NCBI RefSeq assembly: GCF_003369915.1
Contig: NC_046675.1
Location: forward strand, 21,142,001-21,206,000
DNA length: 64,000 bases
Direction: 5' to 3'
Source: Drosophila miranda
Lineage: Eukaryota > Arthropoda > Insecta > Diptera > Drosophilidae
The position numbers were made by a program, and so were the translations under genes. Below the pieces are notes generated by a model. It was not told the DNA's origin. It saw only the letters and a program-made list of their open reading frames with translations, and ran no database searches. Below, piece after piece: positions 28,439-38,649 of the stretch (position 1 is the stretch's first letter; the number at the start of each line of letters is the position of its first letter).

Positions 28439-29883
28439 GTCGTTTTTGATATTCCGTTGAATATTACTAGCTAAATAGAACATTTAGCCATGCCATCATA
28501 AATTTATACGATTGATGAATCAATTTTCTATTTAACTGGTGTATTCTTAATACTTGCTTTTATTGCGTTTTGCGTGAAAAGAGGTTTAGCGAAATAAGTC
28601 AAACGAAAAACAAGTAGCGAAATAGGTCAATCAAAACAAACGAAAAGGGAAATTCGTTCATATTGCTCAATTTTAATATTCCAGTGAATAATGCTGGCAA
28701 ACTAAATCTTTCAGTAATGCCCACATAATTTTATCCCATTAATGAATAAATTTTCTACAAGATTGGATTGTTTTTAATCTTTGCTTTTATTTTATTTATT
28801 GTAAAAAAAGGTTTAAACGAAAAAGTCCAACCAAAAAAGGGTCTCTATTTTGCGTGTAGGTCTTTGTATACCCTATTTTGATAATTTTATATGAAAATGA
28901 AACGTGATTTATAAAGAGCTTTTCTCAAATTGATATTCTTTAGACATATTCAAGTACATTATTAGTATCTTGTGTATATATATCTCGATCCTGATACCTA
29001 TGGAGTCTTGGATGACAAACATATTCTTAATTCTATAACATCCATTCCCCCAGGGTATGTGTGCATGGAATGGGACTCATTGTTGTGAACCGGTGATGAC
29101 GACTAATTCTTGGTTAATCTTTCTTCCGTCGAATATTCCCAGCTATATAGATCTCTCAGTTTTTGCCCAGACAATTTTATATGATAGCTGAATCAATTTT
29201 GATCAAGATTAACTATTTTTAAGTACTTGCATGTTTTTTATTTTGACAAAAACACGATTTCACCAAAAATGTTCAATGTCGCAGGTTGTGACGTCAATGT
29301 TGCTGGTATTTGCAGACTTAAATGTTGTCAACCAGGGCATGGGCGTTTGTATACCCTATTTCGTTAATATTATATTAAGATGCTGTTTTCCAAGCTGCTT
29401 TCAAATGTAATTAAGAAAGGCCTTGTTTTAGATTGCATTTTTTGGTCTATTCATGCATTTGATTAGTTATTTGTATATAAAACCTGATCCCTGTAGCGAT
29501 TCTTTGTCTCTGTAAGAAGACCACTAATTGCGAAATATCGTTTAAAACAGAGACTATCTAGCTTCTGCATTAATTAGAGCCTGGAATGACACACATTGCC
29601 GAAATTCTATATCATCCATTTCCCCAGGGTATGTGTGCATGGAATGTGCAACACTGTGTATGGAATGAGACTCATTGTTGCTAAAGCGAACTGGGGCGAA
29701 CTGCGGCGAATTTAAATTCGATTCAAAAAACGACCAATTCTTTGTTCCGTTGAATAATACTATCTATATGGAACATTTAGCCATGCCCACTCATTTTTGT
29801 ACGATTGATGAATCAATTCTATACATGATTGGCCTATTCGAAATACTTGCATTTATTGGATTTTTATATAACATTGAAAATTA
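28439..29883 (+). pseudogene. Tandem array of four decayed small ORF units
   Basis: Four related units begin near 28445, 28672, 29120 and 29741. Units 1, 2 and 4 align over about 45 codons without a single insertion or deletion, reading roughly (F/V)PLN...HLAMP...IDESI.Y..G.F.ILAFI.F. That is a short peptide with one hydrophobic helix. Units 1 and 2 have in-frame stops, unit 3 has lost the frame in the middle, and only unit 4 is open (first ATG 29771, 38 residues). Flanking sequence repeats too: a 20-base block at 29053 recurs at 29627, and GTATACCCTATTT recurs at 28866 and 29349. The frame-preserving alignment suggests the ancestor was coding. I do not recognise the family. Confidence 0.5.
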
Positions 29884-30398
29884 AATTAATAGATTGATGA
29901 AATTGACAAAAATACCATGGTAGCGCGGCGAAAACCAGTTTCTACAGTATTACCCTCAAAACAGCACCGAAATACAAAATATACCGAGTGGTGCGCGCCA
30001 CAAAAGAAATTGTTTAAAAGTAAATGAATGATAAGGAGTTAAATGCAATCTATTGGAGTAAATGATACGCGTAAGTAAGATTTGAGAGCGAAAATTAAAA
30101 AAGAACCTGCGTATGGAAGTTTCTATACCATTTGAAAATTCAGTTTAATAGATGAAATTGATTAAATGGTATATACCGAAATATACCGTATTTTTTTCAA
30201 AATATACCGACGAAAAAAACTAACTTAGCCAACGTAACCCCCCAGGTTAACAACTTAAGTTAAACCGCGAATAAAATACTGCTCCTTATAGATCCATCCT
30301 TTCTCGTTCCTAAAGCTCCGCGCTAAAATTCTTCAAGTGTCATAAATTTCTACAGAGGGTTAATAGTTCAGCGTCGTTATCAGGTATGAAATATTTAC

Positions 30399-30406
30399 TA
30401 TCGATA
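30399..30406. promoter_or_regulatory. DRE-like element upstream of the BTB gene
   Basis: A perfect TATCGATA palindrome about 330 bp upstream of the BTB-BACK start codon. DREF binds this element in many Drosophila promoters; use here is inference. Confidence 0.35.
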
Positions 30407-30738
30407 GTCGATATTTTTCGCATATTGCAGCGTATTTAACTCGGTTTTTCGAAAGCTGCGCTTTTCAAACGTACCGAAAAGAGAGATTTGGGCGGGTTGT
30501 TTGAATTCCTCATATGAGGCAATTAAAATCACTGCAGTGAATTAAAAATGCAGTATGTACAAAAACTGCGTTACAAAATTTTTATATGAATACATATACA
30601 TACAAACATACGTACTCTGATTCGTGAGCCTCAGACAATCCAAGTAGTCGGGTCTTTTAACTTCATAATATACAAAGAAAAACTTTAAACATTTGCAGTC
30701 AGCATAAATAATAACCAAACAACTGTTTTACGTAAGCT

Positions 30739-31837
30739 ATGGATAGCAAATCAAAAGTAACCAATGATGGTCCGGAAGGCACAGAGGTACCCTACAGCCA
30801 GACATCGAAGAGCTTGCTGGCAGAAAAACTGGGTAAAAATCTACTAGGCGATAATGTACAAATAATTATCGGGGAAACGATTCTTCGTTGCAATCAAACG
30901 GTGCTGGTTGCCTATTGCGAATTTTTCGCGAAGACTCTCATGATAGGCGATACAGTTAGGCTGTCAATATCGCTGTCACCCAGCACGTTCGAGTTGGCCT
31001 ACACTTGGATGATTAACAAGGATCCCCTGTGCCCAAGCGATGAAATAGTCCCCTTGCTGGTCGCCGGGCTGATCCTGGGCTGCCCCCGACTTTCAAAAGG
31101 CATCCTAGAAGCCTTTAACGATCTGCATAGCTTCTCGGCGAAGGAAGCCTACTGCTGCTACCGCGAGGCCATGGAGATGGACGTTGCTGGCCTGGCCCAA
31201 CTGTTGCTGCCGCGTGTTAGCCAATCTTTTCTGGTTCTAGTAGCCTCTTCGGTGTTCCGGAAACTCGATGCGAAGCATGTGTACGAGTTGTTAAGCTCCA
31301 ACCATCTGGCCGTGCAATCCGAGATCGAGGTACTTCCATTTCCATTTTACTAATCCTATTCGTATTCGGTCTCCTAATTGTATACCGCTGTTCCAGGTTT
31401 TCTATGCAGCCATCATTTGGCTCTATGATGACTACCCGAATCGGAAGAAACACATCAAGTATTTGCTCAGAGCGATTAGGTTCAATCTGTTGCCGTGTTA
31501 CCTAGTTCTCCACTGGGGGGAGAATCTGGAAGAGCTTAACTATGAGCTGGCACAAGAGGTGCGTGCTTGCCTAACAGAGACAATGCTATTCCAAATCGAA
31601 GTTTACGCGGGGGCCGATCTCGATTTGCCCCTGCCACGCATTTGGATAACAGATCCCATTTGTCCGTACCACAAGGACATGGAACTCGATGAATACATTC
31701 GCCTAAGTCTGAAAGATTTCCTCTGTTTCCTCAAATTACTTCAGACTTCGGAATCAACATTTCTAAGTCGCATACAGATATTACCGCCTAAGAAGTCGCC
31801 TGTGAAGAAAATACTGCTCAAAAAGCCCTCGAAGTAA
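30739..31837 (+). CDS. BTB-BACK domain protein, unnamed
   Basis: Two exons, 30739-31329 and 31397-31837, with a 67 nt intron in phase 0; the product is 343 residues. After a 38-residue leader there is a BTB/POZ fold (DNVQIIIGETILRCNQTVLVAYCEFFAKTL, then LSPSTFELAYTWMI). A BACK domain spans the splice (HVYELLSSNHLAVQSEIEV-FYAAIIWLYDDYPNRKKH). No Kelch repeats follow; the tail is short and lysine-rich (KKSPVKKILLKKPSK). The frame and splice sites are intact, so it is probably functional. BTB-BACK proteins often serve as Cullin-3 adaptors, but the partner is unknown. It lies between groucho and m8, where I recall no gene in D. melanogaster. Confidence 0.88.
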
Positions 31838-33024
31838 TGGAATCATTTAATTAGTAGTACTCCTTATGAACCTGTAATTTTCCCACCACTTAGAAAGTAA
31901 CCACCAGATCATCTACTGTACCCGTTTTTGGAATTTTAAAACTACTGCACTCGATCCTAGGAAACGTCACACCTCCCAAAATGAATCATTTACCTGGAAT
32001 GCCTGCTTATAACCAACCTCATCTTTTTATCTCATCGGACGTTGTTTTCTTGTTATTTTCATCAGTGGAACACTTCATCTCCATGACATTAGTCATGCTC
32101 AGGTGCGTTCTCGGAGGTCATGCTGTCCCAGTTGGTCCCAAACAGATTCCAGAAACTTATACACAGTCTTAACCAGCCACTAATCTGCAGCCCTAGATGA
32201 GCAGATAGGTGCAATTAATTTCTATCAGATATACTGTAACCCATGTGCCTACAACGGAATCCAGGATCCAGCGACGGTAAGATGCTCCTGGATTTCAAAG
32301 CTATCCTTGTATCAATTGATGAACCTATAGTTTGTTCGTATTGTCAAACAGAATGAGAAGCGTCCAATCAACGATATCATGCAGGAATACGAGAGGGTGC
32401 TTGTTTTCTTTTTAAGATGCTTTAAGGAAATTGTAAGCATATGTGAAATCTTAAGATAATATTTAAAGCATTTATGCAAGCCATTCATTAATTTGGAGAT
32501 CTGAATGATTTGGATTTGGTTGATCTGCATTGTTGCATTGCTTATTGCCCTTTCATATGTGAGAGAGGGAAATTCTTGAATACATTTCACTCTTTCAACC
32601 AATTAAACTGTCGACAAAATGAAAATGAAAATGTGCCTTGCAAAAGATAAGAATTAGGTTGTGGGGCTGAAAAACTGGTAAAACGTATTCAGTAGTATTC
32701 GTCATTCGCTGCAGAGCGAATATCCTGAGGGTCGTTCGAAAACGGATATTGGATGCTGCGAGGGATGTGACATTTCATGAGATAGAGGCATCTTTGGGCA
32801 TTAAAGGGACCAAGATTTGGTAATAGGATTTCTAATTTGACCAATTTTCTTTCTATGGGTGTGAAGAAATGTTCCAATTGGTCAAATAAAAAGCTGAAAA
32901 GTACTAAATGCCACTAAACCCAAAACCCACAAAAATAATATGTTTTGATTTGTTTCAATTATTTTTATATTTGTTTCAATTGTTTGCTAATTGTTTTGTA
33001 TTTGTTTGTTTTGCTATTTTGTTG
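31838..33024. other. BTB gene / m8 3' interval
   Basis: This contains the BTB 3'UTR and the end of the m8 transcript from the other side. An exon-like open frame on the minus strand (32893-32689), preceded by a TTTTCAG acceptor, is described among the findings. Nothing else is convincing. Confidence 0.4.
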
Positions 33025-33026
33025 CC

Positions 33027-33046
33027 ATCACAGTTCGGTTATCACA
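33027..33046 (-). promoter_or_regulatory. Two K boxes in the m8 3'UTR
   Basis: On the minus strand, TGTGAT occurs at 33046-33041 and 33032-33027, 60-80 nt after the m8 stop. K boxes are known targets of the miR-2/6/11/13 seed family and lower transcript levels. Confidence 0.75.
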
Positions 33047-33106
33047 GATGCGTTTCCATTCTCTCTCTCTCTTTCTCTCTTCCTTCCATCCGGCTCGCCT
33101 GCCACT

Positions 33107-33667
33107 TTACCAGGGGCGCCACAATTTCTCGGACTCCTCTGGCATGGGCGACGGGGCTGGACTCTCGCAATCGCTGTGATAACCAGATGAGGCGGGGCTG
33201 AGGGGTGCTGCACTGGATGATGAGGAGCAGTCCATTTCGTTCTCACTCTCGACCACCATTGTTGTCTGGGCCTCGTGGAACTGCTGCAGGTTCTTGTAGA
33301 TGCGTCCCAGATGCGTCATCACCGATTTGCCGAGATCAACGCTCATGCCAGGTGTGGAGGCCATGACACGTGACACCTCATTGACGGCATTCATGTAGCC
33401 ATTACGGAAGCTATCCAGAGGCAGGGCGGACTGGGCGGGCGTTGCTGTAGAGGCGGATGTTTTGTTTGACTTCTGCTGGCGCATGAAGATCACAGCTGAT
33501 TCGAGCATTTCCGCCTTGTCCATGCGCAGGATGCCGTCATCGCCGCGCAGCTCGGCGACAAGTGTTTTCAGGGTGTCCAGGCACTTGTTGATGCGGGCCC
33601 GACGCTGGCGTTCCAGCAGTGGCTTCTTCACCTTCTGGTAGATCTGTGTCTTGGTGGTGTATTCCAT
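33107..33667 (-). CDS. E(spl)m8-HLH: E(spl) m8, bHLH-Orange repressor
   Basis: An intronless gene of 186 residues. It starts [20 protein letters not shown], which is diagnostic for m8 as I recall it, followed by the bHLH (basic [13 protein letters not shown], proline in the basic region; about residues 10-70). The Orange domain follows (about 90-130, [19 protein letters not shown]), then the phosphorylation cluster [18 protein letters not shown] with a CK2-type site, and the final WRPW that binds Groucho. It is a Notch-induced DNA-binding repressor of proneural genes. A TATA box lies at 33790-33784. An upstream Su(H) paired site is at 34011-34043. Two K boxes follow the stop. Confidence 0.97.
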   Translation of the reverse strand: MEYTTKTQIYQKVKKPLLERQRRARINKCLDTLKTLVAELRGDDGILRMDKAEMLESAVIFMRQQKSNKTSASTATPAQSALPLDSFRNGYMNAVNEVSRVMASTPGMSVDLGKSVMTHLGRIYKNLQQFHEAQTTMVVESENEMDCSSSSSAAPLSPASSGYHSDCESPAPSPMPEESEKLWRPW

Positions 33668-33783
33668 TTTTACGAGTGTTTGTAGTGTCGTGTAGTAAAC
33701 GAAGTGGTTCTCGTTTTCTCTTGCGATGTTGCCTTGTAGATGGCTGAATCGTGAATGATGTTGTTCCCTCGGCAGCGATGCGC

Positions 33784-33790
33784 TTTTATA
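33784..33790 (-). promoter_or_regulatory. TATA box of m8
   Basis: TATAAAA on the minus strand, 117 bp upstream of the m8 ATG, preceded by GGG as in the other genes of the complex. Confidence 0.8.
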
Positions 33791-34010
33791 CCCTGGTGCC
33801 GGTGCCGGTGCCGGTGCCCACGAAGAGAATCCACCCTCGGCACGCATGAGCGCCTCGTCTCGCTCGCACACACGCAGGATCATGGGGCCCCTGCACCGCT
33901 CTGCACTGCTCTGGCGCACAGGCGGCAGCGGTGGCGGTGGCGGTGGCGGAGTTGGAACAGCTGCAACATGCTCCGAGGACAATCGCACACACAATCCTTG
34001 TGGCTCGTGG

Positions 34011-34043
34011 CGTGGGAACCGAGCTGAAAGTAAGTTTCTCACA
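34011..34043. promoter_or_regulatory. Su(H) paired site (SPS) of m8
   Basis: CGTGGGAA at 34011-34018 and TTCTCACA at 34036-34043 (TGTGAGAA on the other strand) face each other with a 17 bp spacer. The spacer contains the GAAAGT hexamer known from E(spl) paired sites. An E-box CAGCTGC (GCAGCTG on the minus strand, an RCAGSTG proneural site) lies nearby at 33958-33964. Together this is the SPS+A Notch-response code. Confidence 0.88.
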
Positions 34044-34079
34044 CAATTTTTTCTCGTTTGTTTTCCCTTTTGGCCACAT

Positions 34080-36812
34080 GCTTCGCTTCTCTCGTTTTTT
34101 TTTTTTTTAAGGATCAGGGCACATTTTTGCAGCTGTCGCTGGTTTTGGCTTGCTCTTGTTGTTGTTGCTGCTGCTCCTGCTGCCCCTGCCCCTGACTCCC
34201 CGTTCGCATTGCTCTTTAGGCCGGTGTTATTATCCTTAATGCATACTTCAGTGCCTCATCCTGTCGGTTGTCGGTTGTCGGCTGCTGTGTCGTTCGGCGA
34301 TCTCGGATCCGAGAGTCGGAGTCTGAAGTCGCAGCTGAGGCTGGAGTTGGGGGGCATCTCTGGCTGTGCGTGGGCTGCTCTCTCATTGTTATCCTGCCAT
34401 TGGCATCTTCGCTCTGTTCTGCTTATTGTTTCATCAATGCATGCAGATGATGATGGCATAATGCCCTGGCTACGATCTCCGCTTTCCGTTCCCACACTGC
34501 CCGACAGCCCGACCGCTGCTCGCCCGATGAGTGTTTATTGGACACAATTAGGGATGTGGCAGATTGGCTGCATGTCGGGTCGTGTCGGGTCGTGCTGGTC
34601 GCTGGGCGAGCGTTGGGAGTTTCAGCAGGGAGGGGGCCAAACGGGCGCTGGAAGTGTGCCTGCCGCCTGAGGTGAGACTTCGACCTGAGATGAGGCATGC
34701 GCTGCCATATGTACCTCCCCTTCCGATCTCTACCCTCAACCCCCCTAATTGGTATGTAATAAGTGGATTTAATGATCGATAGATGTGGCACGGGGATGTG
34801 TGAGATAGGTAAAGGAGAGGCAAGGAGGTTGTTGATCTTTGACAGCATTCGACTTTAATAGTTGAAAGAGGGAGAGGGTGGTGGGTGGTCATTTGGGTTA
34901 AATTGTATGTGGTAGAGACACATATGCTAGAGCGATATTTGGTGGTATTGGTTACATGACCTTGAGGGGCAGTGAATAGCTTTTATGTTGGTAAATCTTT
35001 GTATCGTCCGGTGGCGAATAATAAGAGGGATACTTGTGGGTTGAGGCCGGCAATACAATGAAGTTTGGTACTCAGACTGTCGGCGACCACACCATATATT
35101 CGTTTTAGCACGAGCCAATATACTCTCCCCGACTCTTGAATACGACATGCTAAAAATGTGGGTAAAACCACTAATATTTACCGCACAATAAAAATCAATA
35201 TTCGTTAAAAGAGAGTAAGGGAAAAAATTCAATTTAATGAACTCGAATTTCCGTTCTTCAAATGTGCGACACTCACAATGAAAATTACTTTTTATTGGCT
35301 GCGGTAGCAAGCGGACATAGGAAAAATTCTCAAAAATATATTGGAGTGTCCTAATTATAACAAAACTAAAACCGAACTAAAACTGATATTTCCGAGATCG
35401 CTATGCGATATATTCTGCAAGCCGCATAAAAAACATACGATTATAAAATCTAAAATTGCTAAAATAATAAAACGTGTTTTATGTCTGATTTTCTATTAGG
35501 ATAAATTTTTAAATTCATACGTGAACAATTTAAAATATAAGTTTTAATTTCTAGAAATATTGTTGAAATATTTCATACAATAATATGTATATAAATGTGT
35601 ATTATTAATTTAAATTTGTGTTCTATATTATTATTATTATATTATATGTAAATTAATTTATATCTTTACTTGTATCCGTACCTTTAGCGTTTAAATTTAT
35701 CACATATTAATTTTCAATATTCCTTGGACATAACTATACCGAAATTACTTTATTGGAATATTAAATATATATTTGGAAAATGTAAAGTGACCTCCAGTTG
35801 ATATCCACTTAAAATCGATACTGTTTTCTCGGTGAAAATTGGAAATAAATATGAGCCAAATGCCACGAAATCAGGTAGGAGCTGAATGAAGTACCCTGAA
35901 AATTGGATTATTATTTCATTAATTTGTTTTATTAACATCAACATAATCAAAAGGGTCCCTAAAATGTTCATTCAATGACTTAACTTTTTGTATACTCCTA
36001 ATAAAACCCTCCCCATTTGTTAATTTATTTGTCCCACATTATATGCAATATTTTTATCTTTTTAAGACTTTCATTCTAAAGTACATGTTTATTCCGTTAT
36101 TGCTTATATCATTTCCTTCTGGCGGCACGTGCCGAGCTTCGTGCCGCATTTTTTCTCAGTCGGTTGGGTGGTAGGCGGTCTTTTCTTCCGCCTGTAATCC
36201 GCTCATAGCCTGTTTTAGCTGGGCGCACTTTGTGCCAGATAATATTCTATAGATAGAATTCGTAGTATGATTATGAGATTACTATGTTGAGACTTATGGC
36301 TTATTTTGTATAATCTGTACTTATAATTAACTTACTCTTTATAAGGTATTCAGAGACTTGGATAGTAAAACTTCTCACATCCGTTATTGATGTTTTCTAT
36401 CACTACCGAAACCTCTACTTCCATTAGCCTTAAGGTAGACTTTGCATTTTTACCGGGTCTTTCCTACCAGAGAAAATACCCTATTAAATATCTCCGCCCT
36501 GCAATTTCTTATTAGAGGAAGCTGTAAAAGAAATATAGCCCAAATAAAGAGATTTTCAAGAATTTTCAGTTCATATTTTGTTTGTATTTGTTTTCGTGTT
36601 TGTATCATTTTTTCGCATTGATGAGATCTCTTATGTGGTAAACAAATTATATGTTTATGTGGTATGGTAAAAAAACAATCTTCTGATCAAATGATCTTGA
36701 CAAAAGTAAATAAAGCATGTCCTATCACAGACTTAACTTAAAACCCTTAAAACGTGGAAATATTTTTAACACTTATCGAGGATGATTAATGAGGATCATT
36801 GTAAAGCATTTG
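34080..36812. other. m8-m7 intergenic region
   Basis: Regulatory DNA is expected here. The left part is GC-richer with no exon; 35330-36110 is AT-rich and structureless. A 12 bp perfect palindrome centred on CACGTG lies at 36123-36134. Open frames antisense to the m8 promoter are shadows. Confidence 0.45.
36123..36134. promoter_or_regulatory. Perfect palindromic E(spl)-type CACGTG site
   Basis: CGGCACGTGCCG is a perfect 12 bp palindrome and close to the preferred binding site reported for E(spl) bHLH proteins (GGCACGTG(C/T)C). It lies about 0.6 kb downstream of the m7 coding region and 2.4 kb upstream of m8. Confidence 0.5.
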
Positions 36813-36819
36813 TAAAGCT
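36724..36819 (-). promoter_or_regulatory. Brd box and K box in the m7 3'UTR
   Basis: On the minus strand, AGCTTTA (Brd box) at 36819-36813 and TGTGAT (K box) at 36729-36724 lie 50-150 nt after the m7 stop. Both are known negative elements matching miRNA seeds (miR-4/79 and the miR-2 family). Confidence 0.75.
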
Positions 36820-36869
36820 GCAGTTCCATTGCGCGATTGCCCGAGGAGGGTGTTGGCCAATCGATAGAT

Positions 36870-37490
36870 TCACCAGGGGCGCCAAACCTGACCAGTGCTG
36901 ATCTGGAGCAGATTCTGGGCCGCTTGAGTGGAGGAGACGCTGCAATCGCTGTCGCTGCAGTAGCCGCTGGACACGGGACTGCAGGCCTCCCGGCTGTTGG
37001 AGCTGTTGTTGCTGGTGCTGCTGCTGCTGACGCCGCTGCCGCAGATGATGGAGAGCGGGGCATTCATTGGCTTTGGTGCTGCAGTTGGCATTTCCAATTG
37101 GTTGAGGCGCAAGCCGAGGTGTGTCATCAGATGGGTGCCAAAGACGACATCTACATTGGGTAGGGAAGCCAGTGCCCGGGAGACTTCGTCGGCGGCCCTG
37201 ATGAAGCCATCGCGGAAACTCTGCTCTGGCGTAGTGTTGGTGGTGGCTTTTGCTGCGGCAGCGGTGGCCTCGATCCTGGCCTGCTTCAGCTTGCGCAAAT
37301 GGTCCACAGTGACCTCCAGTATGTCGGCCCTGTCGAATTTGCCATCACCGCTCTGGACCGTGCACTGGACCATCAGATCCTTGAGCTCGTCCAGGCACAT
37401 GTTGATGCGGGCCCGACGCCTGCGTTCCAGCAGAGGCTTCATCACCTTGCGGTACTGGTAGGTCTTGGAAACTTCGTATTTGGTGGCCAT
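36870..37490 (-). CDS. E(spl)m7-HLH: E(spl) m7, bHLH-Orange repressor
   Basis: An intronless gene of 206 residues. The start [19 protein letters not shown] is m7-specific in my memory of the family. The bHLH spans about residues 12-70 and the Orange domain about 92-130 (FRDGFIRAADEVSRALASL); the end is WRPW. The phosphosite block reads PVSSGYCSDSDCS. Odd points are RRRRARINMCLD, where a methionine replaces the lysine that other members have just after the basic region, and an Ala/Thr-rich insert before the Orange domain. A TATA box at 37636-37630 and a CACGTG at 37641-37646 form the core promoter. A Su(H) paired site lies at 38063-38095. Confidence 0.96.
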   Translation of the reverse strand: MATKYEVSKTYQYRKVMKPLLERRRRARINMCLDELKDLMVQCTVQSGDGKFDRADILEVTVDHLRKLKQARIEATAAAAKATTNTTPEQSFRDGFIRAADEVSRALASLPNVDVVFGTHLMTHLGLRLNQLEMPTAAPKPMNAPLSIICGSGVSSSSTSNNSSNSREACSPVSSGYCSDSDCSVSSTQAAQNLLQISTGQVWRPW

Positions 37491-37629
37491 TGTAGCTTAG
37501 ATGTGTGTTTTCTTGACGTAAAAATGTGATAAAGTTGAGCGAGATCTGGCTGGGATCCGGTTGTCTTGTGTGTGTTCACTGCACGTCGAATTTGTTGAGA
37601 ATGTTGCTCTCGTCTCCAGTTACCGCCGC

Positions 37630-37646
37630 TTTTATAGCTGCACGTG
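37630..37646 (-). promoter_or_regulatory. m7 TATA box with adjoining CACGTG
   Basis: On the minus strand the order is GCGGCACGTGCAG then CTATAAAAG: the E(spl)/HES-type CACGTG (37646-37641) ends 4 bp before TATAAAA (37636-37630). This geometry suits direct auto- or cross-repression by E(spl) bHLH proteins; that use is inference. Confidence 0.65.
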
Positions 37647-38062
37647 CCGCAGCAGAGTCGTCTCGTGCTCAGCGCGCGCAGAGAGAGCGCGCATGCGCAG
37701 GAAACGAGAGAGGCACCACCGGAGCGAGCACCACCATTGCGACCACCTGCCGTCAGCCACTGGGTCGGGTCGAGCCGATTGTCGTTCGTGTCGTCGTTAC
37801 GAATCGTTACTCGGGCCGACGACCACGATCCTCGCCTGCTTTCGGTGGTGGGTTTTTCTCGACAAACAAGTCGTCTTGGCAGGGGATGAAGATGATGTGA
37901 TGGTGTGTCTCCTCCATTCCTGTGTTGGTGGATAGCTGTTGTTGTTGTTGCTTGCTGCTGCTGCTCTTGGCGGTGGTGGTTGGTTGCACATGCGGCCGAT
38001 GTACGTGTGTGCGTTTTCTTGTGTGTGCTCTCCTCTGTTTTCTTTTAGCCTGACATTCGAAT

Positions 38063-38095
38063 CGTGGGAAACACTTTGCCCTCAAGTTTCCCACA
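38063..38095. promoter_or_regulatory. Su(H) paired site (SPS) of m7
   Basis: CGTGGGAA at 38063-38070 and TTCCCACA at 38088-38095 face each other with a 17 bp spacer, the standard SPS geometry. It lies about 430 bp upstream of the m7 TATA box. Confidence 0.88.
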
Positions 38096-38218
38096 AGATT
38101 TTTCTCGCTCGTTGGTGTTATAAGTTATAATCGGAGGTAGGGAGCGAACGAACCCCGAGTCCGTGTCTGATCCGAGTCCCCGAGGTCCGAGCCCTTATGC
38201 ACATGGCACAGTGGGTCA

Positions 38219-38620
38219 AACCATTGCACACATGCGGGAATTTCCGAATCTCTGCGACCGACTGAATGAAGGCAGTCCACCTTTGTACGTGTTTTTTTGG
38301 ACCTGCGAATATCTTAGAATATCTCAGGCAAAGTATTCTACGGATTTCCTACTTGATTTCCGGACTCTGTGACGGTGCGTGGGAATAAGATGAGTCTGGG
38401 AAGGTGGATGCGGTGCAAATTGCACACATGCGGGAATTTCTGGATACCTATGACCGACTGAATGAAGGTTTTCCATCTATGTACGTGTTTTTTGGGACCT
38501 GTGAATATTTCAGTGTTCTACGGATTTAAAGGTGGCCTGTGCTCTACTTGCTTTGGTTAATTTCCGGACTCTGGAACGGTGCGTGGGAATGCGAGTTTTG
38601 GAAATAAGGTGGGTCTTGTA
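38219..38620. repeat. Tandem duplication upstream of m7, each copy with a Su(H) site
   Basis: Two diverged copies of about 200 bp. Shared blocks recur at offsets of 196-204 bp: GCACACATGCGGGAATTT at 38226 and 38423, CGACCGACTGAATGAAGG near 38258 and 38451, TTTCCGGACTCTG near 38358 and 38561, and CGTGGGAA at 38378-38385 and 38582-38589. The copies differ by small insertions, so the event is not recent. Confidence 0.85.
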
Positions 38621-38649
38621 AGGTTGATGTGTTGTAATTTGCCAGGGAC

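Noticed and set aside
28300-30250. Known transposon as the source of the repeated units and ATACCG motifs
   Set aside because: No terminal repeats, transposase or target-site duplication visible; the codon-preserving alignment fits a small gene family better.
33846-34670. 274-codon open frame on the + strand upstream of m8
   Set aside because: Antisense to the m8 promoter, composed of GGTGGC and CTG repeats, no family features.
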